In this document: one piece after another, positions 45,747 through 57,339 of the stretch
Position numbering within the stretch: position 1 is the stretch's first letter
How the letters are laid out: each line of letters starts with the position of its first letter
From: Lumnitzera littorea
Taxonomy: Eukaryota; Streptophyta; Magnoliopsida; Myrtales; Combretaceae
DNA length: 64,000 nucleotides
Assembly (NCBI GenBank): GCA_024138015.1
Contig: JAMXBB010000010.1
Location: forward strand, 82,081,584-82,145,583
Direction of reading: 5' to 3'
Made by a program: the position numbers and the translations under genes
The notes under the pieces: generated by a model
What the model was told of the DNA's origin: nothing
Database searches by the model: none
The model's input: the letters and a program-made list of their open reading frames with translations, nothing else

Positions 45747-48700
45747 TGTAGCGACCCTAGGAGGGGCCTAGTAGTATTGCCTAAAATTTCCATATCACGT
45801 GTGCACCCATGATAAGAAAATCACCTTGCAAGTCAGAGATTGCAAGACTCTAAATAGTTATTTGCTAGAGTCTTCAATTTTAGTTCATTAACTCATTATA
45901 TAATATAAATAATTATGGATATCCATTTTTCCATAGTTCCTCAGAACCATAGAGAATCGGTATCCCCTACCAAAATAGTGAAATAAGATAGACAATTCTA
46001 GAAAATTCTAAACTTACTAAAGATACTAAACTTAATTAAGACATTGGTCGTTTTTCGGAGCATTCCGAATTAACTACACAAGCTTTTCATCATACTGATT
46101 CAATGGTAGCGCTCTGCATTCGATTCCTATCCCATTCCCAATTATCGATCAACCTGCAAGGAAAAGAACTGTTGGGGTGTAAGCTTACGCTTAGTGAGAT
46201 AATTACCCTCGTTAGTATCATATAGTAGAAGTTTATTATATGCATAATCATATGAATGCATGAACAATCAGTGTGCCAAACAACGCATGCAGTGACTTAG
46301 GAACTGCATACGACTCAGAATTACGCCCCCTAAAGTCGGGGTTTGGAGATAATTAATCGACCCCAACCAAAATCCGGGTTCTAGACCTTAGGTTTTATTT
46401 CATTTGCACTATCGTGCTCATGCCAAAACAAAACTCTCTCTCTCTATATATATGTATACTTCCTTTACCAAAATCAAATCATATCTTTTAAAATCCCAAG
46501 TCTAGTGGTGTGGTGGCCCCCGCAGTCCATAAACATACGCCCTAAGTAGAAGCCACAAGACTCGGCCCCTTGCTAACGGTTGGTGTCTCCTAGCACCTAA
46601 TAAGCCCATCAGCTTAAGACAGAGACTCAATATATATGATGGCATAGCTAGTGCCCAATCCTATAGGAAACTCGTATTCTTGTGAGTCCCCTCCCATCTT
46701 CTGCGTGAAGCGGCAGTCGTTGTTATCCGTATGCTATATGGGATATGCATGATTCATTTTGATTTCTTAATCAGATAAGTGATTATCTCGATTTTCAGGG
46801 TGATTAGATAATTTCATTCCATACAATCCACATGTATATATAATGCAAACAATTCCCCTTATTAAATATAATTAACAAGTCATCACATTCATCCACAAAT
46901 TCATACACATGCATCTCCCATATCCCACAAGCATCTAAATTTATATATATAAGTTTAGGTGCATCTACTCTACGAGCATAATTAAGTAAAAAGTCATCGG
47001 GAATTTACTCACTCTACCATATGGGTCAATCAAAATAATCCGGAGGCAAGTCGTCTCTGTAAACAGTGTCCCCTCGTCATTGAAATAATTTTTATATGGA
47101 ATTGAAACAAACTTAAGAAACTAAGTAAATTTTCCTTAAGTTATGTTCTTGACTATTTTTCGTAATTTTTCTCGGTTTTTACCTAAAGTTCAATCGCGTA
47201 TAACTTTTTCGTTTAAATCCGATTTTTATGATCTTATAGTTAATCTTCATCGTTTTCGAGTGTACTTTAACGTGGTAAGGTTATATTTTCGAAATGAGGT
47301 ATACAATTCCGTCCATGGGTTAGAATAACAGTGTTCCTCATGTGTTGGAGTGTTTTTGGGCCTTGTTTGGTAAATGGGCTTTTTAATAACTTAAGGAATC
47401 ATTTGAGCTTGGTCTTAAGATCTTATCCTAAACTTAAAATACTCCTTGAGATCAGATTTACAACTTTGATTTATATTCCTAAGGCTAGGAACCACTTCTT
47501 AGGCCCTTTAGTGGGCTTAAGTTGTCAAATGGGTTTGTTTTTGGTTCAAACTAAAGTTAATGACTTTGGTGGGCTTATGGGGCCTTAGGTGGATTTCTTA
47601 TGGGCTTCAAAACAACCTCTCTTGACACTTTAAGGTGCTGGTCAGAATTTCATTGAAGGCCCAACTTAGAGTTCTAGGCTTGTTTTGAGAGTTTTAGACT
47701 CGGTTTTGAGTTTCAAACTTTATATGCTTACTATACTTGCTTTAGTTGATCTTTTCACTTTATTTATTCACTTTTATCATATTTTTGAGCTTCTTTTTCC
47801 CACATTCCGGATCTGTTCATGATGGTTCCAAGAGGTCCTCACTTGGTTTTTCAACTCGTTTCATCATTTCCTTAAGTTTAGGTGGTAGATTATGCACTTA
47901 ACTACTTGTGTACAAATCTTAACTTAACTTCTCTTCCATAAGATGATTCCTTAACTTATGTTCCACACAAAGAAATAGAAGATCTTATATTTAATACAAC
48001 TCTCATATCATAGCTCATGTCATACAAAGATGGTTTCTTTATAAAACTTCATGTGATGGATTTTTCCTTAACTTAAGTCTAGATTTGAGCATGTTTAACT
48101 TAATGGAAAAAAAATTAATATCCAAATGACTATGGAACCCTCACTTCCAGCATGCTCATCCTCTATTAAAGTTCTTATTTCAAGATTTTCTTAGCTTAAA
48201 ATTTTCCATTCAAAGCATTAAACAAATGTCTTTACAAAACACCGACTTTGCATGCTCATGTTTCAACTTCATGTAAGGGTTTCATGGTTTATTTTTTAAA
48301 ACGATTTTTGGTGTTATAACAACTTAAACCTTACTCATATCTTCAAGAAATTAAAGTCTCATAACATAAATACTAATCCACATATCACAAGAAACACTTA
48401 CTCATCCTTAAAGCAAAGTTTGGTGGTTGTGCACTAAGGTTCCACTTAAGCTCTTAACTTTGCTTCCTCCTTTTTGCCACCTTTTGGAACCTGAATCGTT
48501 TGGTATTTTGGAATGGGATTTTTAGAAGGTTCTAATGGTCTTAAAAGATCTTAGATAGTGAAAGAAAATGACACAAGAACAAAAGAAGAAGTTGCCATGA
48601 GTGAAGCTTCAAAAATGAAAGAAAAGTTGATTTTGTGGGGGTAAGGTTGTTTCTCCTTTTTATGTTTGTTTCAAAGGAGAGAAAGAAGATGTGAAAGTGA

Positions 48701-49513
48701 AATTGAAAGTGAGAGAAATGATGGAGAGAGTGGCGGGTTGGAATTGGGAGAAAATGAGTGTTTAAATGTCTTGAAAGTGTTGTCTTGTAGCTTACACAAA
48801 GTCAACAATTGCAACTATTGATGATGTAAGCATTAAGGGGTGAATAGTGATGTGTAAGAGGAAGTGATTAATGGTTGAAAGACAAGAGCATGGCCCCCCT
48901 TTCTCCCTTGTCCAAATCTGCCATTTAAAGTCTTTTTGGGCCATGGAGTGGTCTTGTCTCATTTATTAAAGTTAAGCTTATGAAATCTTGTGAAAAATTG
49001 TCCATATGTAGTATAAGTGAAGGGGTGATAAGGAAATTGTCTTATCACTAGATTTTGATAAGTTATCAATTGATAAATGATTCCAACTCTCAATAGATAA
49101 GTTATCTAAGGTGATTGGTTGGTCTACTTATTTATGTATAAAGCTTATACATGAAGATAAGGGCATGACTTTATAGGAAATTGTTTTAGGGTTTTCATCT
49201 CGTATTGTTTTGTAATTTATGATTTGATTTTTATAAAATTGTGAAATTTTCTAAAGTTGAATGAAATTATTCAAATTAAATTATCGATTAATTACTTAGG
49301 GTTAAAATTCCTTAATTGTTTTAAGGTTTAGGGTTTCAAATGACTTTAGAGCTTGCAGTACTTCAAGCTTGGGTTTTATTGACAATTGGCTTTTGAATTG
49401 GAAAAATTTAATTCGTTTCTAAATATAAACTTAAGTTTTTGGTTTAGTTGATCTTTGGGAATGTCCGAAAAGTACTCTTAATCAAGTCTTAGGCTCACTA
49501 AATGTAGGGTTTA
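45747..49513 (+). mobile_element. Family A element copy 2 nested in the LTR (putative 3.77-kb solo LTR)
   Basis: The insert begins TGTAGCGACCCTAGG, a common plant LTR start, and is flanked by gggac (45,742-45,746) and cggac (49,514-49,518), a 5-bp target duplication with one change. The uninterrupted LTR copy 1 reads aaggac at this point. From 46,178 on it is colinear with 13,516-16,925. It contains no protein domain; minor frames (47,143-47,588, 61 and 85 codons) show no motif. A tataaagc box at about 49,139 lies about 375 bases before the end. One LTR-sized non-coding unit with its own target duplication suggests a solo LTR left by recombination, although a LARD-type element is possible. 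Confidence 0.65.
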
Positions 49514-49890
49514 CGGACTTACTATAAATGGTCCTTTTCTCTTACAAGCCGTAGATAACTTATATTTTAATATTGAATTTTTTGTTCTTGTGAGATAACC
49601 CTCTCCAAGTCCATATTTTATACACTCTTATCTAATCTTGTCGAGTAGCTCAGGATTAGTGGCGGGTGGACCTTGACATCAACTTGTGTGTCATATCAAG
49701 TGAGGTGTTAAGTCGTGTTATGTTCGTTGGTGAGTCATATCCTCCGAGTAGCTTCATGTTAGCTATTCTTGTTCGATTGTAAACCATTTCCTCTATAATT
49801 TTCTTCAATATCTCAAAGGACTTATTTTAATTCAAATCAGCCATGATAGGTTCTAGTAATAATTGAGCTCCTAAGTACACCATATATTTC
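49514..49890 (+). mobile_element. LTR copy 2 of element G2, right part
   Basis: Resumes the LTR with cggacttactataaatggtcc (TATA box 49,519-49,533) and continues colinear with 44,781-45,160 to the primer site at 49,891. Confidence 0.8.
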
Positions 49891-49902
49891 TAGTATCAGA
49901 GC
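49891..49902 (+). promoter_or_regulatory. Primer-binding site of element G2
   Basis: TAGTATCAGAGC differs by one base from TGGTATCAGAGC, the canonical initiator-Met-tRNA primer site of plant LTR retrotransposons. It directly follows the LTR. Confidence 0.75.
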
Positions 49903-50180
49903 TTGAGGTTAAGGTTGAGATTGAGAGCTGTGTAGTAATAGTCAGTCTGCTATTCAAGATACCGTGTGTATTGTAGCCATTCGTGTGAAGTGTAGTTACT
50001 ATAATTTTGTGTTGGGAATGTCGAACCCTAGTGTATAGGGAGAGATTCATGATGTCAAAGTTGATGCTCATGGTTGTGGTCAAGTTACCCAACAAACACC
50101 ACGTACTTTTGATGCGCAAATACACGATCTTACTGCTATTGTGGCCAATTTTGCTGTCTCAGTAAACAGGGTCTTAGAGA

Positions 50181-51190
50181 ATGGACTGCGTGAGAGATGC
50201 CAAGCAGAGTCGAGAAATGAGAGATAGGCCAAGGCAGCAAATGAAAGAGCAAGCTTCGAAAGCCTTTCCAATGAACCACGTACCACCGCGACGTGATAAC
50301 AGAGTTGCAAGGAGAAGGTTAGAGTTGAACGAAGTGGAAGAGTATGAAGAAGAAGAAGAAGAAGAAGACTAGTATATTGGGATTGATGAGCATCGGTTTA
50401 GAGTGCTAAGAGGTGCCGAACCTCTTGAGATACAAATTCCGAACTTCAACGGGTTTGGTAGTGTTGATAACTACCTGGATTGGGAAGAGAAGATCAAAAA
50501 GATATTCGACTTCTATGATTATGAAGATGCTATGTGCATTAGAGTAGCCATGTTAGAATTTTCTAGATATATAGCAATGTGGTGGAAGAAGCTACAAAAT
50601 GTTCACCTCAAGACCCGACGTGAGGTCTGAACATGGAACAAGATGAAGAGAGTTTTGAGAAATAGGTTTGTTCCCAAACACTATCAACAAGACACTTTCC
50701 AATAACTCTAAGACTTGAGGTAAGGTAACAAATCTATAGACAACTATGTCTGAGAGTTTCAGTTGCTCATGATATGATGTGATGTTGACGAGCCTAAAGC
50801 TCGAACTATAGCATGGTTCTCCTTAGGACTCCAAGCTGAGATTGGTCACATCGTAGAACTGTAGAGCCTCATAACTCTTGATGAAACCATCTATGTATCC
50901 TAGAGAGTTGAAAGGCAACAGTGGAACCAGGTTAGCAGAATGCTGAGTAACCAAACATTGATGTTGAATAAGAATAGCCTACTAAGTAGACCAGGGAATG
51001 ACAGGGTTTCAAATAGTTTTGAGGTGGAACACTGAGGTCATGTGCTGAGCTAACCAAACAACGGCTAAGGTAAGAGCAAGATCGAGGAACCTAAGATCTG
51101 AAGAGACTAGGGTCAGAGTTCAAGAAGGAAAACCCAAGAAATTAAATGTTTTAAATGCCTAGGCTATGGACATGTGGCTAATCAATGTTT
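50181..51190 (+). pseudogene. Gag of gypsy element G2
   Basis: A broken capsid gene in one frame. The first part (50,181-50,372) is basic (RDRPRQQMKEQASK) and then acidic (EYEEEEEEED). The capsid core follows: EIQIPNFNGFGSVDNYLDWE, KKIFDFYDYEDA, MWWKKL, NRFVPKHYQQDTF and SLGLQAEI. A CCHC zinc knuckle (C-x2-C-x4-H-x4-C, 51,147-51,188) ends the Gag and binds nucleic acid in intact relatives. At least ten stops occur in the same frame, and no frameshift is needed between core and knuckle. The nearest relative in the window is the gag at 56.5-57.0 and 62.0-62.5 kb. Confidence 0.88.
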
Positions 51191-51399
51191 AAATTGCTGA
51201 GTCATGCCATAAAGGGAGACAAGCCCTAGTTTGAAGTAGAAAGTGCGAGTGAAGGAGAGGAAGAAGTGGCAACCGATCGGATGCTGGGAGAATTTGAGGA
51301 AGAATAGGAGGCCGAGATACCCTTTGAGGGTGGAGTCGAGTATTGCTTTGTTGTTCGGTGATCTCTTAGAACTTTTGTTGTTAATGAGAATGAATAAAG

Positions 51400-51800
51400 A
51401 GAGAACCTCTTTCATACGAATTAATGAGTGAATGGTAAGCTATGCACCGTGATCATTGACGAAGGGAGCTGTACCAACATCATTATGTAAGGGGTAGTTA
51501 AGGCCATGAAATTGCTGACTCTTCCATACCCTAAGCTGTATTAGATTCACTAACTGAACGAGAAAGGAAGATTACATGTTTCTGAGCAAGTTAGAGTGCC
51601 AATTACTATTGGTGATAGGTACAGGGACGAAGTGCTGTGTGATGTCCTCCCTATGTCTGCATCTCACATATTACTCGGCTGACCGTGGCTATTTGACTTG
51701 AGAGTGTTACATGATGGCTATAGAAACACCTATATGTTTCAAAAAGATGGGAAGGAAGTTATATTGACACTGATGAGTCCTAAGGAAGTGTAAGAAGCTT
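51400..51800 (+). pseudogene. Aspartic protease remnant of element G2
   Basis: NGKLCTVIIDEGSCTN (catalytic Asp codon 51,458-51,460) matches the chromovirus-type protease start (VCSLIIDGGSCTN), here DEG instead of D[GS]G. LLTLPYPKLY, DEVLCDVLPMSASHILLG, WLFDLRVLHDGYRNTY and SPKEV follow in order. It is in frame 2, whereas the gag lies in frame 3, so a frameshift separates them. Confidence 0.85.
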
Positions 51801-51959
51801 AGGAAAAGGTTATTAGATCTTTGCAGTGGAAGTCCTTGGTGATTTCCCAAGCTTAGTTTGCATGGGAGGTCAAGGCCGAGGACTATGTACTTCTCTTGGT
51901 TAGGAGACTCTTAGAGGTTAGAGATGCAGAGAACATACTTGCCAAAGTACAGTAGCTAC

Positions 51960-52272
51960 TTTAGGAATATGCTGACCTCTTTTCTACTGAGATGCCGAAA
52001 GGATTACCTCTCTTGAGAGGAAATGAGCATTGCATTGATTTTCAACCTGAAGCAACCTTACTGAATCAACCCACCTATAGACTCAATCCTGAACAGGCAG
52101 ACGAGCTGAAAAAGCAAGTTAATAAGTTGGTAGATCAAAGATATGTCCATGAGAGCATGAACCCATGTGCCATCCCAACCGTGCTAGTACCAAAGAAAGA
52201 TGTATCATGGAGGATGTGTATTGACAATTGTGCTATCAATAAGATTATTGTTAAGTACCGAAACCTCATATT
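51960..52272 (+). pseudogene. N-terminal reverse transcriptase remnant of element G2, truncated
   Basis: EMPKGLPLLRGNEHCIDFQP, PTYRLNPEQADELKKQV, VDQRYVHESMNPCAIPTVLV, KKDVSWRMCIDNCAINKI and IVKYRNLIF match the start of a Ty3/gypsy reverse transcriptase. The frame is open from 51,992. Homology stops at about 52,272, before the LDD..DLRSGYHQ block, where unrelated AT-rich DNA begins. No continuation of this reverse transcriptase was found in the window, so the rest has been deleted or displaced. Confidence 0.88.
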
Positions 52273-52724
52273 TATTTGGGCTTTCTTAAGATGGACTCAA
52301 TCCAAATTAATTAACTATAACCCATAGCCCATTTAATAAATCTTGAGTCTTTTTTAACCCAATTAAAATATTCAAAATTGGACCAAGGTCTATATTCATG
52401 AGTTTAAATGAGACTAAACTTTTGTTAAATAACATATTTCTAATAATGCCTAGAAGACTCTAAATTTATGAAATTGCATGTATATATTTTATTGTACTCT
52501 GATCCGGCCCTAAATGACTAGTTGAGTTAACTAAGATACTTTTGACACTTTGTATATTTTTATTTTTCAATTTTTGTTTTTTTAATTTTTTAAAAATTGT
52601 TTTGAGTTTTTCCATTTTCATTTTTTTTCTATTTTTTCAAGTTTTTTTTATTTTTTGTAAACATAGCCCAAAAGTGTAAAGTGACTAAAATTAAAATAAA
52701 TAATAGCAAAAATAGGTTGTCTAT
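52273..52724 (-). repeat. Family B LTR start fragment, minus orientation
   Basis: Read on the minus strand from 52,724, the sequence starts atagacaacctatttttg, a variant of the family B start tgtagataccctattttta. It then passes into A-rich text matching the first few hundred bases of the copies at 10,321 and 24,259. The upstream minus-strand bases include caaagaatagt, comparable to the purine tract at 10,308. The fragment ends at the truncated reverse transcriptase. Confidence 0.45.
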
Positions 52725-53449
52725 GGTTGTAGTCTACTATTCTTTGAAAATCACAGTACCTTGAAGAGGCATACTAAGTTAACTTTACAACAACAAATTG
52801 TTTACATATGAGCAATTATATAAAACCTTGGTTGCATTTGCATATCTATAATTAACTACTTATGGTAGTAAACACTATCCTAAGCCTTGTTTCATGTAAT
52901 CTTTTTTATCACTCTTGTGTAACCTATATTTCCTTTTAAGTGCAAGTTATAAAGAAAGTATTGGTGGATAGTATCTAAGAGATGTTTAATATGTAGAATC
53001 ATTAATAATGAAGTTCATTGACTAATTTTTGTGCTCTTTTATTTTCTTGGCACTTTTGTTTGCTTTTATAAAGGTGTCTTATTGTTATGCGCTTGAGAGC
53101 AATAGCTCTTCACTTAGTAGCAATGTGCTACGTGCTAGAAGATAATGTAATGGAATGACTTTGATCCCCTTAATGACTTGTAACAACTTGAAAGATAGTG
53201 AAGTGACATATTTTGATCGAGTAGTAATATGACAAAAAATAATGCAATCGTTGCTAAAGAATGAATTCTCTTAAGTTAGAGCATACTTTGTTATTAAAGA
53301 CTTCACATGCTTAGGAGCAATACCTTAACTAAGTAGCACTATTGTCTAGCGTAAAATAGTAAGATTGCCTTATTATCTCTTCTTTTTTTTCTTAAAAACA
53401 ACACCACACGATAAGGAGGAAAGGCTTAACTTAATCACATTAGTGTTAA
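52725..53449 (-). other. Non-coding internal DNA of the presumed Tat-like relic
   Basis: No open frame and no domain. It lies between the LTR start and the 56-bp minisatellite and is interpreted as the 3' untranslated part of a minus-strand element. Confidence 0.3.
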
Positions 53450-53870
53450 GCAACATGAGTTTTAAATTTTTAGATTGACATGATTGTGGACTACATAGAC
53501 TTTTTGATCTAAGGAGTCTCTTATAAAACAAACATAATTGTGAGACTGCTTGGATTCAATGATCTAAGGGGGTCTCTTTTAGGATAGGCATAATTGTGAA
53601 TTTGCTTAGACTTAATGATCTAAGGGGGTCTCTTGTAGAATAGATGTAATTACGAGATTGCTTAGACTTAGTGATATGAGGAGCTCTCTTACAGAATAAA
53701 CATAATTGTGAGATTGCTTAGACTCCATGATCTAAGGGTGTCTCTTTTAAGATAGGCATAATTGTGAAACTGATTAGACTTAATTATCTAAGGAGGTCTC
53801 TTGTAGAATAGATGTAATTACACGATTACTTAGACTTAGTGACATGAAGGGTCTCACATGTCATCTAACG
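53450..53870. repeat. 56-bp minisatellite with 168-bp higher-order structure
   Basis: Equivalent positions of the gatctaagg motif fall at 53,506, 53,561, 53,617, 53,673, 53,729, 53,785 and 53,841, so the spacing is 55 once and then 56 five times. Units come in three types distinguished by the segment after ctctt: aaacaaacataattgtgag, aggataggcataattgtgaa, and gtagaatagatgtaattac. The order A-B-C is repeated as A-B-C, giving a 168-bp higher-order period. Units of the same type resemble each other more than their neighbours. Confidence 0.88.
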
Positions 53871-54839
53871 TATTGAGGTAAGACTTTTGCTTACTAATAA
53901 TAATATCTAAAAGATCCCTTTTGAGAAGTAATTAATTGTACATATACAATCATAGTAACATTGATGGCATGGGATCAATATTTCTTCCTCACTAATCAAG
54001 AGGGTATTTTCCATTATTCAACTGTATAGTATGGCCATCCAAGGCATTATATGGGTTTGAATGTTGATTATTAAAGTACTCATCAATAGGATCGTCTCCA
54101 TTAATTGATGGTAAGAAATAGAGCAATTAGTTAGCATAATAACTATACATGATTGTCATGAGTTGTTGTATACCTAAGAGGTAATGCTCTTACTAGCCTA
54201 TAACACATAAGCCAAACTCATCATCGTGTACTTAGAAGACAATACTCTTACTAGCCAGTAACAACGTGTAAGGCATATGCTATATTCATTATTGCTTTCT
54301 TTTGATCAATCGAAGGGCTTAGTTGCCTCCATTAAGATGTAAACTATTTTATGAAATTAACTACACAGTTAAGGAGACTAATCTCTTACTTTGTAGTGAC
54401 AATAGTAATAAAATGAAGATATATAAACACTTATCACATTCTTATTGGAAAATATCAATGATAGAGAAAGAAACTTCTTTCATTGAAAAGAAGCGAGCAT
54501 CATTGAACTTACACATGAAATGAAAATTGAGATGAAACTTATAAGGGTACATTTTAGTTATCAAGATTTCTTGCACTTTCTACACTATAAGGTGCTTTCT
54601 ACCTTCATTATATCATCAGTTCGCTTGCATTTCTTTGTACCCCTACGACAACTATGTATCCTTTTCTTCTTAAATACTTATATATGAACTTCTTTCCCTT
54701 TGAATAGTTGTGCCTTGAGGGGTTCCATTAAGGGTGTCTCCCCTTCATTTATATGCTCATCAAATAATATTACTTTGGTGAAGTGAGACTCATTACGCAT
54801 GAATGGGTTCTTTGTCACAGGAATAAGGACATCCTTCCC
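53871..54839 (-). other. Non-coding DNA with a 60-bp duplication
   Basis: At 54,168-54,290 a unit with ac(c/t)tag-aga-gg-aat-ctcttactagcc occurs twice, about 58-60 bases apart. At 54,690-54,840 the minus strand reads GKDVLIPVTKNPFMRNESHF in one frame, plausibly the continuation of the protease-bearing polyprotein. No further domain is seen. Confidence 0.45.
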
Positions 54840-55180
54840 TTTCCAGTAACCTTTCATGCATTAATGTCATGTTGAAGGTATCACATTGTGATTATACAGC
54901 CATGCCTTCCCTATGAGGAGATGGTAAGAGATAGGCACATTAACTACAAAGAATCATGTAGAGCTATGGATAGGTCTAGTATTGAAATCTACCTTAATGT
55001 GCCCCACTGTTTTCATGGAAGACTTGTAGAGGCTATTTAGCATGATTGATTATTTTACCAAGTGTCGAATGTCTATCTTTGTAGCCTTAAAAGTAGATAT
55101 TGGCATAAAATTAAGTGAAGATCCATTGTTAATAAATATCCTCTTCATAGGACAAACATTGAGTATGCTTTCCACTTATA
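54840..55180 (-). pseudogene. Retropepsin-like protease of a Tat/Ogre-type gypsy element (relic)
   Basis: The minus strand translates RIFINNGSSLNFMPISTF near 55,140-55,090, then TVGHIKVDF, FFVVNVPISYHLLIGKAWLY and NHNVIPS near 54,880. This is the plant Ty3/gypsy protease pattern [FL]IDxGSSxNxxP...GxxxxxF...FxVxDxxxxYxxLLGRPWxHxxxxxPS, best known to me from Tat-lineage elements. The catalytic Asp is Asn (INNGSS instead of IDNGSS) and two stops occur. It is on the opposite strand to the G2 and G3 gypsy elements on both sides. Together with the family B LTR fragment and minisatellite below it, this suggests one truncated minus-strand element occupying about 52.3-55.2 kb, with its reverse transcriptase and integrase lost. 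Confidence 0.72.
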
Positions 55181-55289
55181 GCAATTGTGATTAAGATTCT
55201 TTATGCATATGTCAGCACTAGTGAATGTAATTGCACTTTCATTCATTAAGACAACTCTCTCTATAAGGCGTGTTATGGTACGTTTTGAT

Positions 55290-56217
55290 AAGAACCAGAC
55301 CGTTGGACCCTTAAGTTGCACTCAAGCTTAAGGGTTGGAAAGCATAGCCAAGTGAATTCTTTCCTTAAGACCCACCACTGAAGAGTCTGAGCTACTGCAA
55401 TATGTCGACCTTATGCCCTGGCCAAACCAAACCTTCTCATACTCATCATTCGTCTCCAATTGCCGACCTAAACTACACTTGAATGTCAACTCGGTTTATC
55501 CAACCATTAGCTTAGCCAACCTGAATCCAAGCCATATTGAAAGCGTTCGATATGAATTCGCCTTGGAAGAATCATCTACTTAGCTTGGCATAGCCAACCT
55601 ACTATCCCTACATGGCACCTTAGCTTGGCAGAAACCAAATTGATCGTACAAAATTATCTTTTCTATTAGAAAGCCAGCTACCCACAATGAGCCATGTGTT
55701 CGAGCAACCATGTGATACAATCCTTCATACAAGATGCTCATTTTGTTGTGTTTTCAATTGTACCCTTTTTATTCCTTGTACATTACTACTTTTAGATAAT
55801 ACCCTTTTTAGTCTTTTCCATTTTTAGGTAGGTTACCTTAGTTTTTTAGGTATAAATACTTACTGTACATGTAGTTATAATGATCTTATCATCATCATCA
55901 ATATATTGAATATACTTCTTTGTGAACATTACTCTCGTTAGCTTGTTTATTTACTTTACTCATATCATAACATTTAAGTAAGGCTAGGTGGCGAATAACC
56001 TCACTAAACCACTTCATACTTTATATTGAGTTGTGTCATGAGTCCTAAGAAGTTCCATTGGTGCGTTATATCTTGTAGAATTGTTCGTGGGTTTGCTTGT
56101 GTTTTACTTTTCCTATTATTTTCACACCTTTCCATCACCTTTTTCAAGCTTTCTACAAGCTCGAACCTACCCTAGTGAATCGGCCTTATCTGTTCTCGGC
56201 TATAGTTTCGTATCATC
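55290..56217 (+). mobile_element. 5' LTR of gypsy element G3
   Basis: The region ends immediately before a primer-binding site at 56,219. It carries a TATA box (TATAAATA, 55,851-55,858) preceded by cttagttttttagg. Downstream, aatatattgaatatacttctttgtga and tatcataacatttaagtaaggctaggtggcg parallel the same part of the G2 LTR (tattaaatatacttgttcttgcga; ttatctaatcttgctaagtagctc...gtggcg). The left boundary is approximate. Confidence 0.65.
55851..55858 (+). promoter_or_regulatory. LTR TATA box of element G3
   Basis: TATAAATA followed by cttactgtacatg, at the expected distance (about 360 bases) before the primer site. Confidence 0.55.
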
Positions 56218-56218
56218 T

Positions 56219-56230
56219 TGGTATTAGAGT
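56219..56230 (+). promoter_or_regulatory. Primer-binding site of element G3
   Basis: TGGTATTAGAGT against the canonical TGGTATCAGAGC, two transitions. It follows the LTR end and starts the leader of G3. Confidence 0.7.
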
Positions 56231-56549
56231 GGATGTTTCATTTGGGTAAGTTATATTTGAGTTTTTGTAAAGTAGTGTTTGCTATGATAGTGTGTTGAGG
56301 TGGTGTGAAGATTCACTGAAGTGTTTGCATAAGTTTAAGGGTATAGTAATTGCTTTCATATATACTTTGTTTTACCCTATTTCAACCACCCAAAAACAGA
56401 TTAAGTTCCAGTTAGGTCTATTGTTCTTTAGAGGAGTTGTTATGTTCACAAATTAATTGAAACTTCATAAGGGATAAGTATGTATTTTTTTGTTTGGAGT
56501 AAAGATCCGTATTTGTAGTTTCTTGGAATCTGAGTTGTTATTGAGTTTA

Positions 56550-57035
56550 TTGAAGAAAATGACTTTGTTAACGTTGGAATTAGGGATGACAATAGTGGTG
56601 TTGCCTACTATGGCCGATAACCTTAAGGTACCTCCAGGAGTTAAACGAAAGACTTGATGAAGTAGCCAACCTCTTAGCTGATTTAACCAGAGTTATTCAT
56701 GTAATGGCCTATCGATTTGTTGAGGCTATATAGAACACTTCGCAAGTTGATTAACTTATTAAGGGATAGAACCTAGCTTGATAAGTTTACGGTAGAGGAG
56801 TAGGAGGATGAATATGATGAAGGATTGACTTGGGAGAAATGGATGATAAAGAAGAAGAAGAGTATATGAGGAAGAAGAGCAAGCTCAAGCGCCCTAAGTT
56901 GCCGACCATGTGAAGCTTTAGATTCATAACTTTAATGGTTTTGGGAGTACAGATGATTATTTGGACTGGGATGAGAAAGTTAAGTGTGTATTTGATTATT
57001 ACCAATATGAGGATTGAAAGAAGGTAAAGATTGCT
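56550..57035 (+). pseudogene. Gag of gypsy element G3, 5' part (interrupted)
   Basis: After an acidic/basic stretch (56,790-56,880, partly KKKKS), the capsid core reads HNFNGFGSTDDYLDWDEKVK and CVFDYYQYED, aligning residue by residue with the G2 Gag core. The match ends at the codon for Ala at 57,033-57,035, where a complete minus-strand LTR element begins. The continuation is at 62,013. A stop replaces the Ala after YQYED. It is a decayed gene that was split by a later insertion. Confidence 0.85.
57031..57035. repeat. Target-site duplication, left copy
   Basis: TTGCT directly before the LTR element that starts at 57,036. The right copy is CTACT at 62,013-62,017 (three of five bases identical). 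Counting one copy only gives exactly the codon number expected from the uninterrupted G2 gag, which supports a 5-bp duplication. Confidence 0.6.
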
Positions 57036-57330
57036 TGATGCATCTCTAGGATTAGATACATGGAGAGGCACCACAATGAATCAAAACAAGAAAACAAAAT
57101 GAGGGGTTTAGCAAATTTGTGAGTGATTGAGTTGGATATGATGCACCAATAAGATCCAACATGGCCTAAGACTCATTGGATGTGACATACCGATCCAAGT
57201 AATAGGCTTGCTTGCTACAATCCTTACTAAAGAGATTGATAAGAGCAGGTAAAAGAGAGTTCCTAAGAGAAAAGTCTTTAAGGGTTTTTCTTTAAATGTC
57301 AAAGTTTACTTAAAACCTTATATAAGTGTT

Positions 57331-57339
57331 CTATTTATA
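57331..57339 (-). promoter_or_regulatory. TATA box in 3' LTR
   Basis: The minus strand reads TATAAATAG, identical to the 5' LTR copy and at the same offset (295 versus 294 bases from the LTR end). Confidence 0.6.

Noticed and set aside
49871..50310. Two minus-strand frames (84 and 76 codons)
   Set aside because: They are antisense to the primer site and gag start of element G2.
50181..50372. Independent small protein with Glu-rich tail
   Set aside because: It shares frame with the capsid core and zinc knuckle downstream and is the N-terminal part of the G2 Gag.
51182..51415. Minus-strand frame of 77 codons
   Set aside because: Antisense to the gag-protease junction of G2; no motif.
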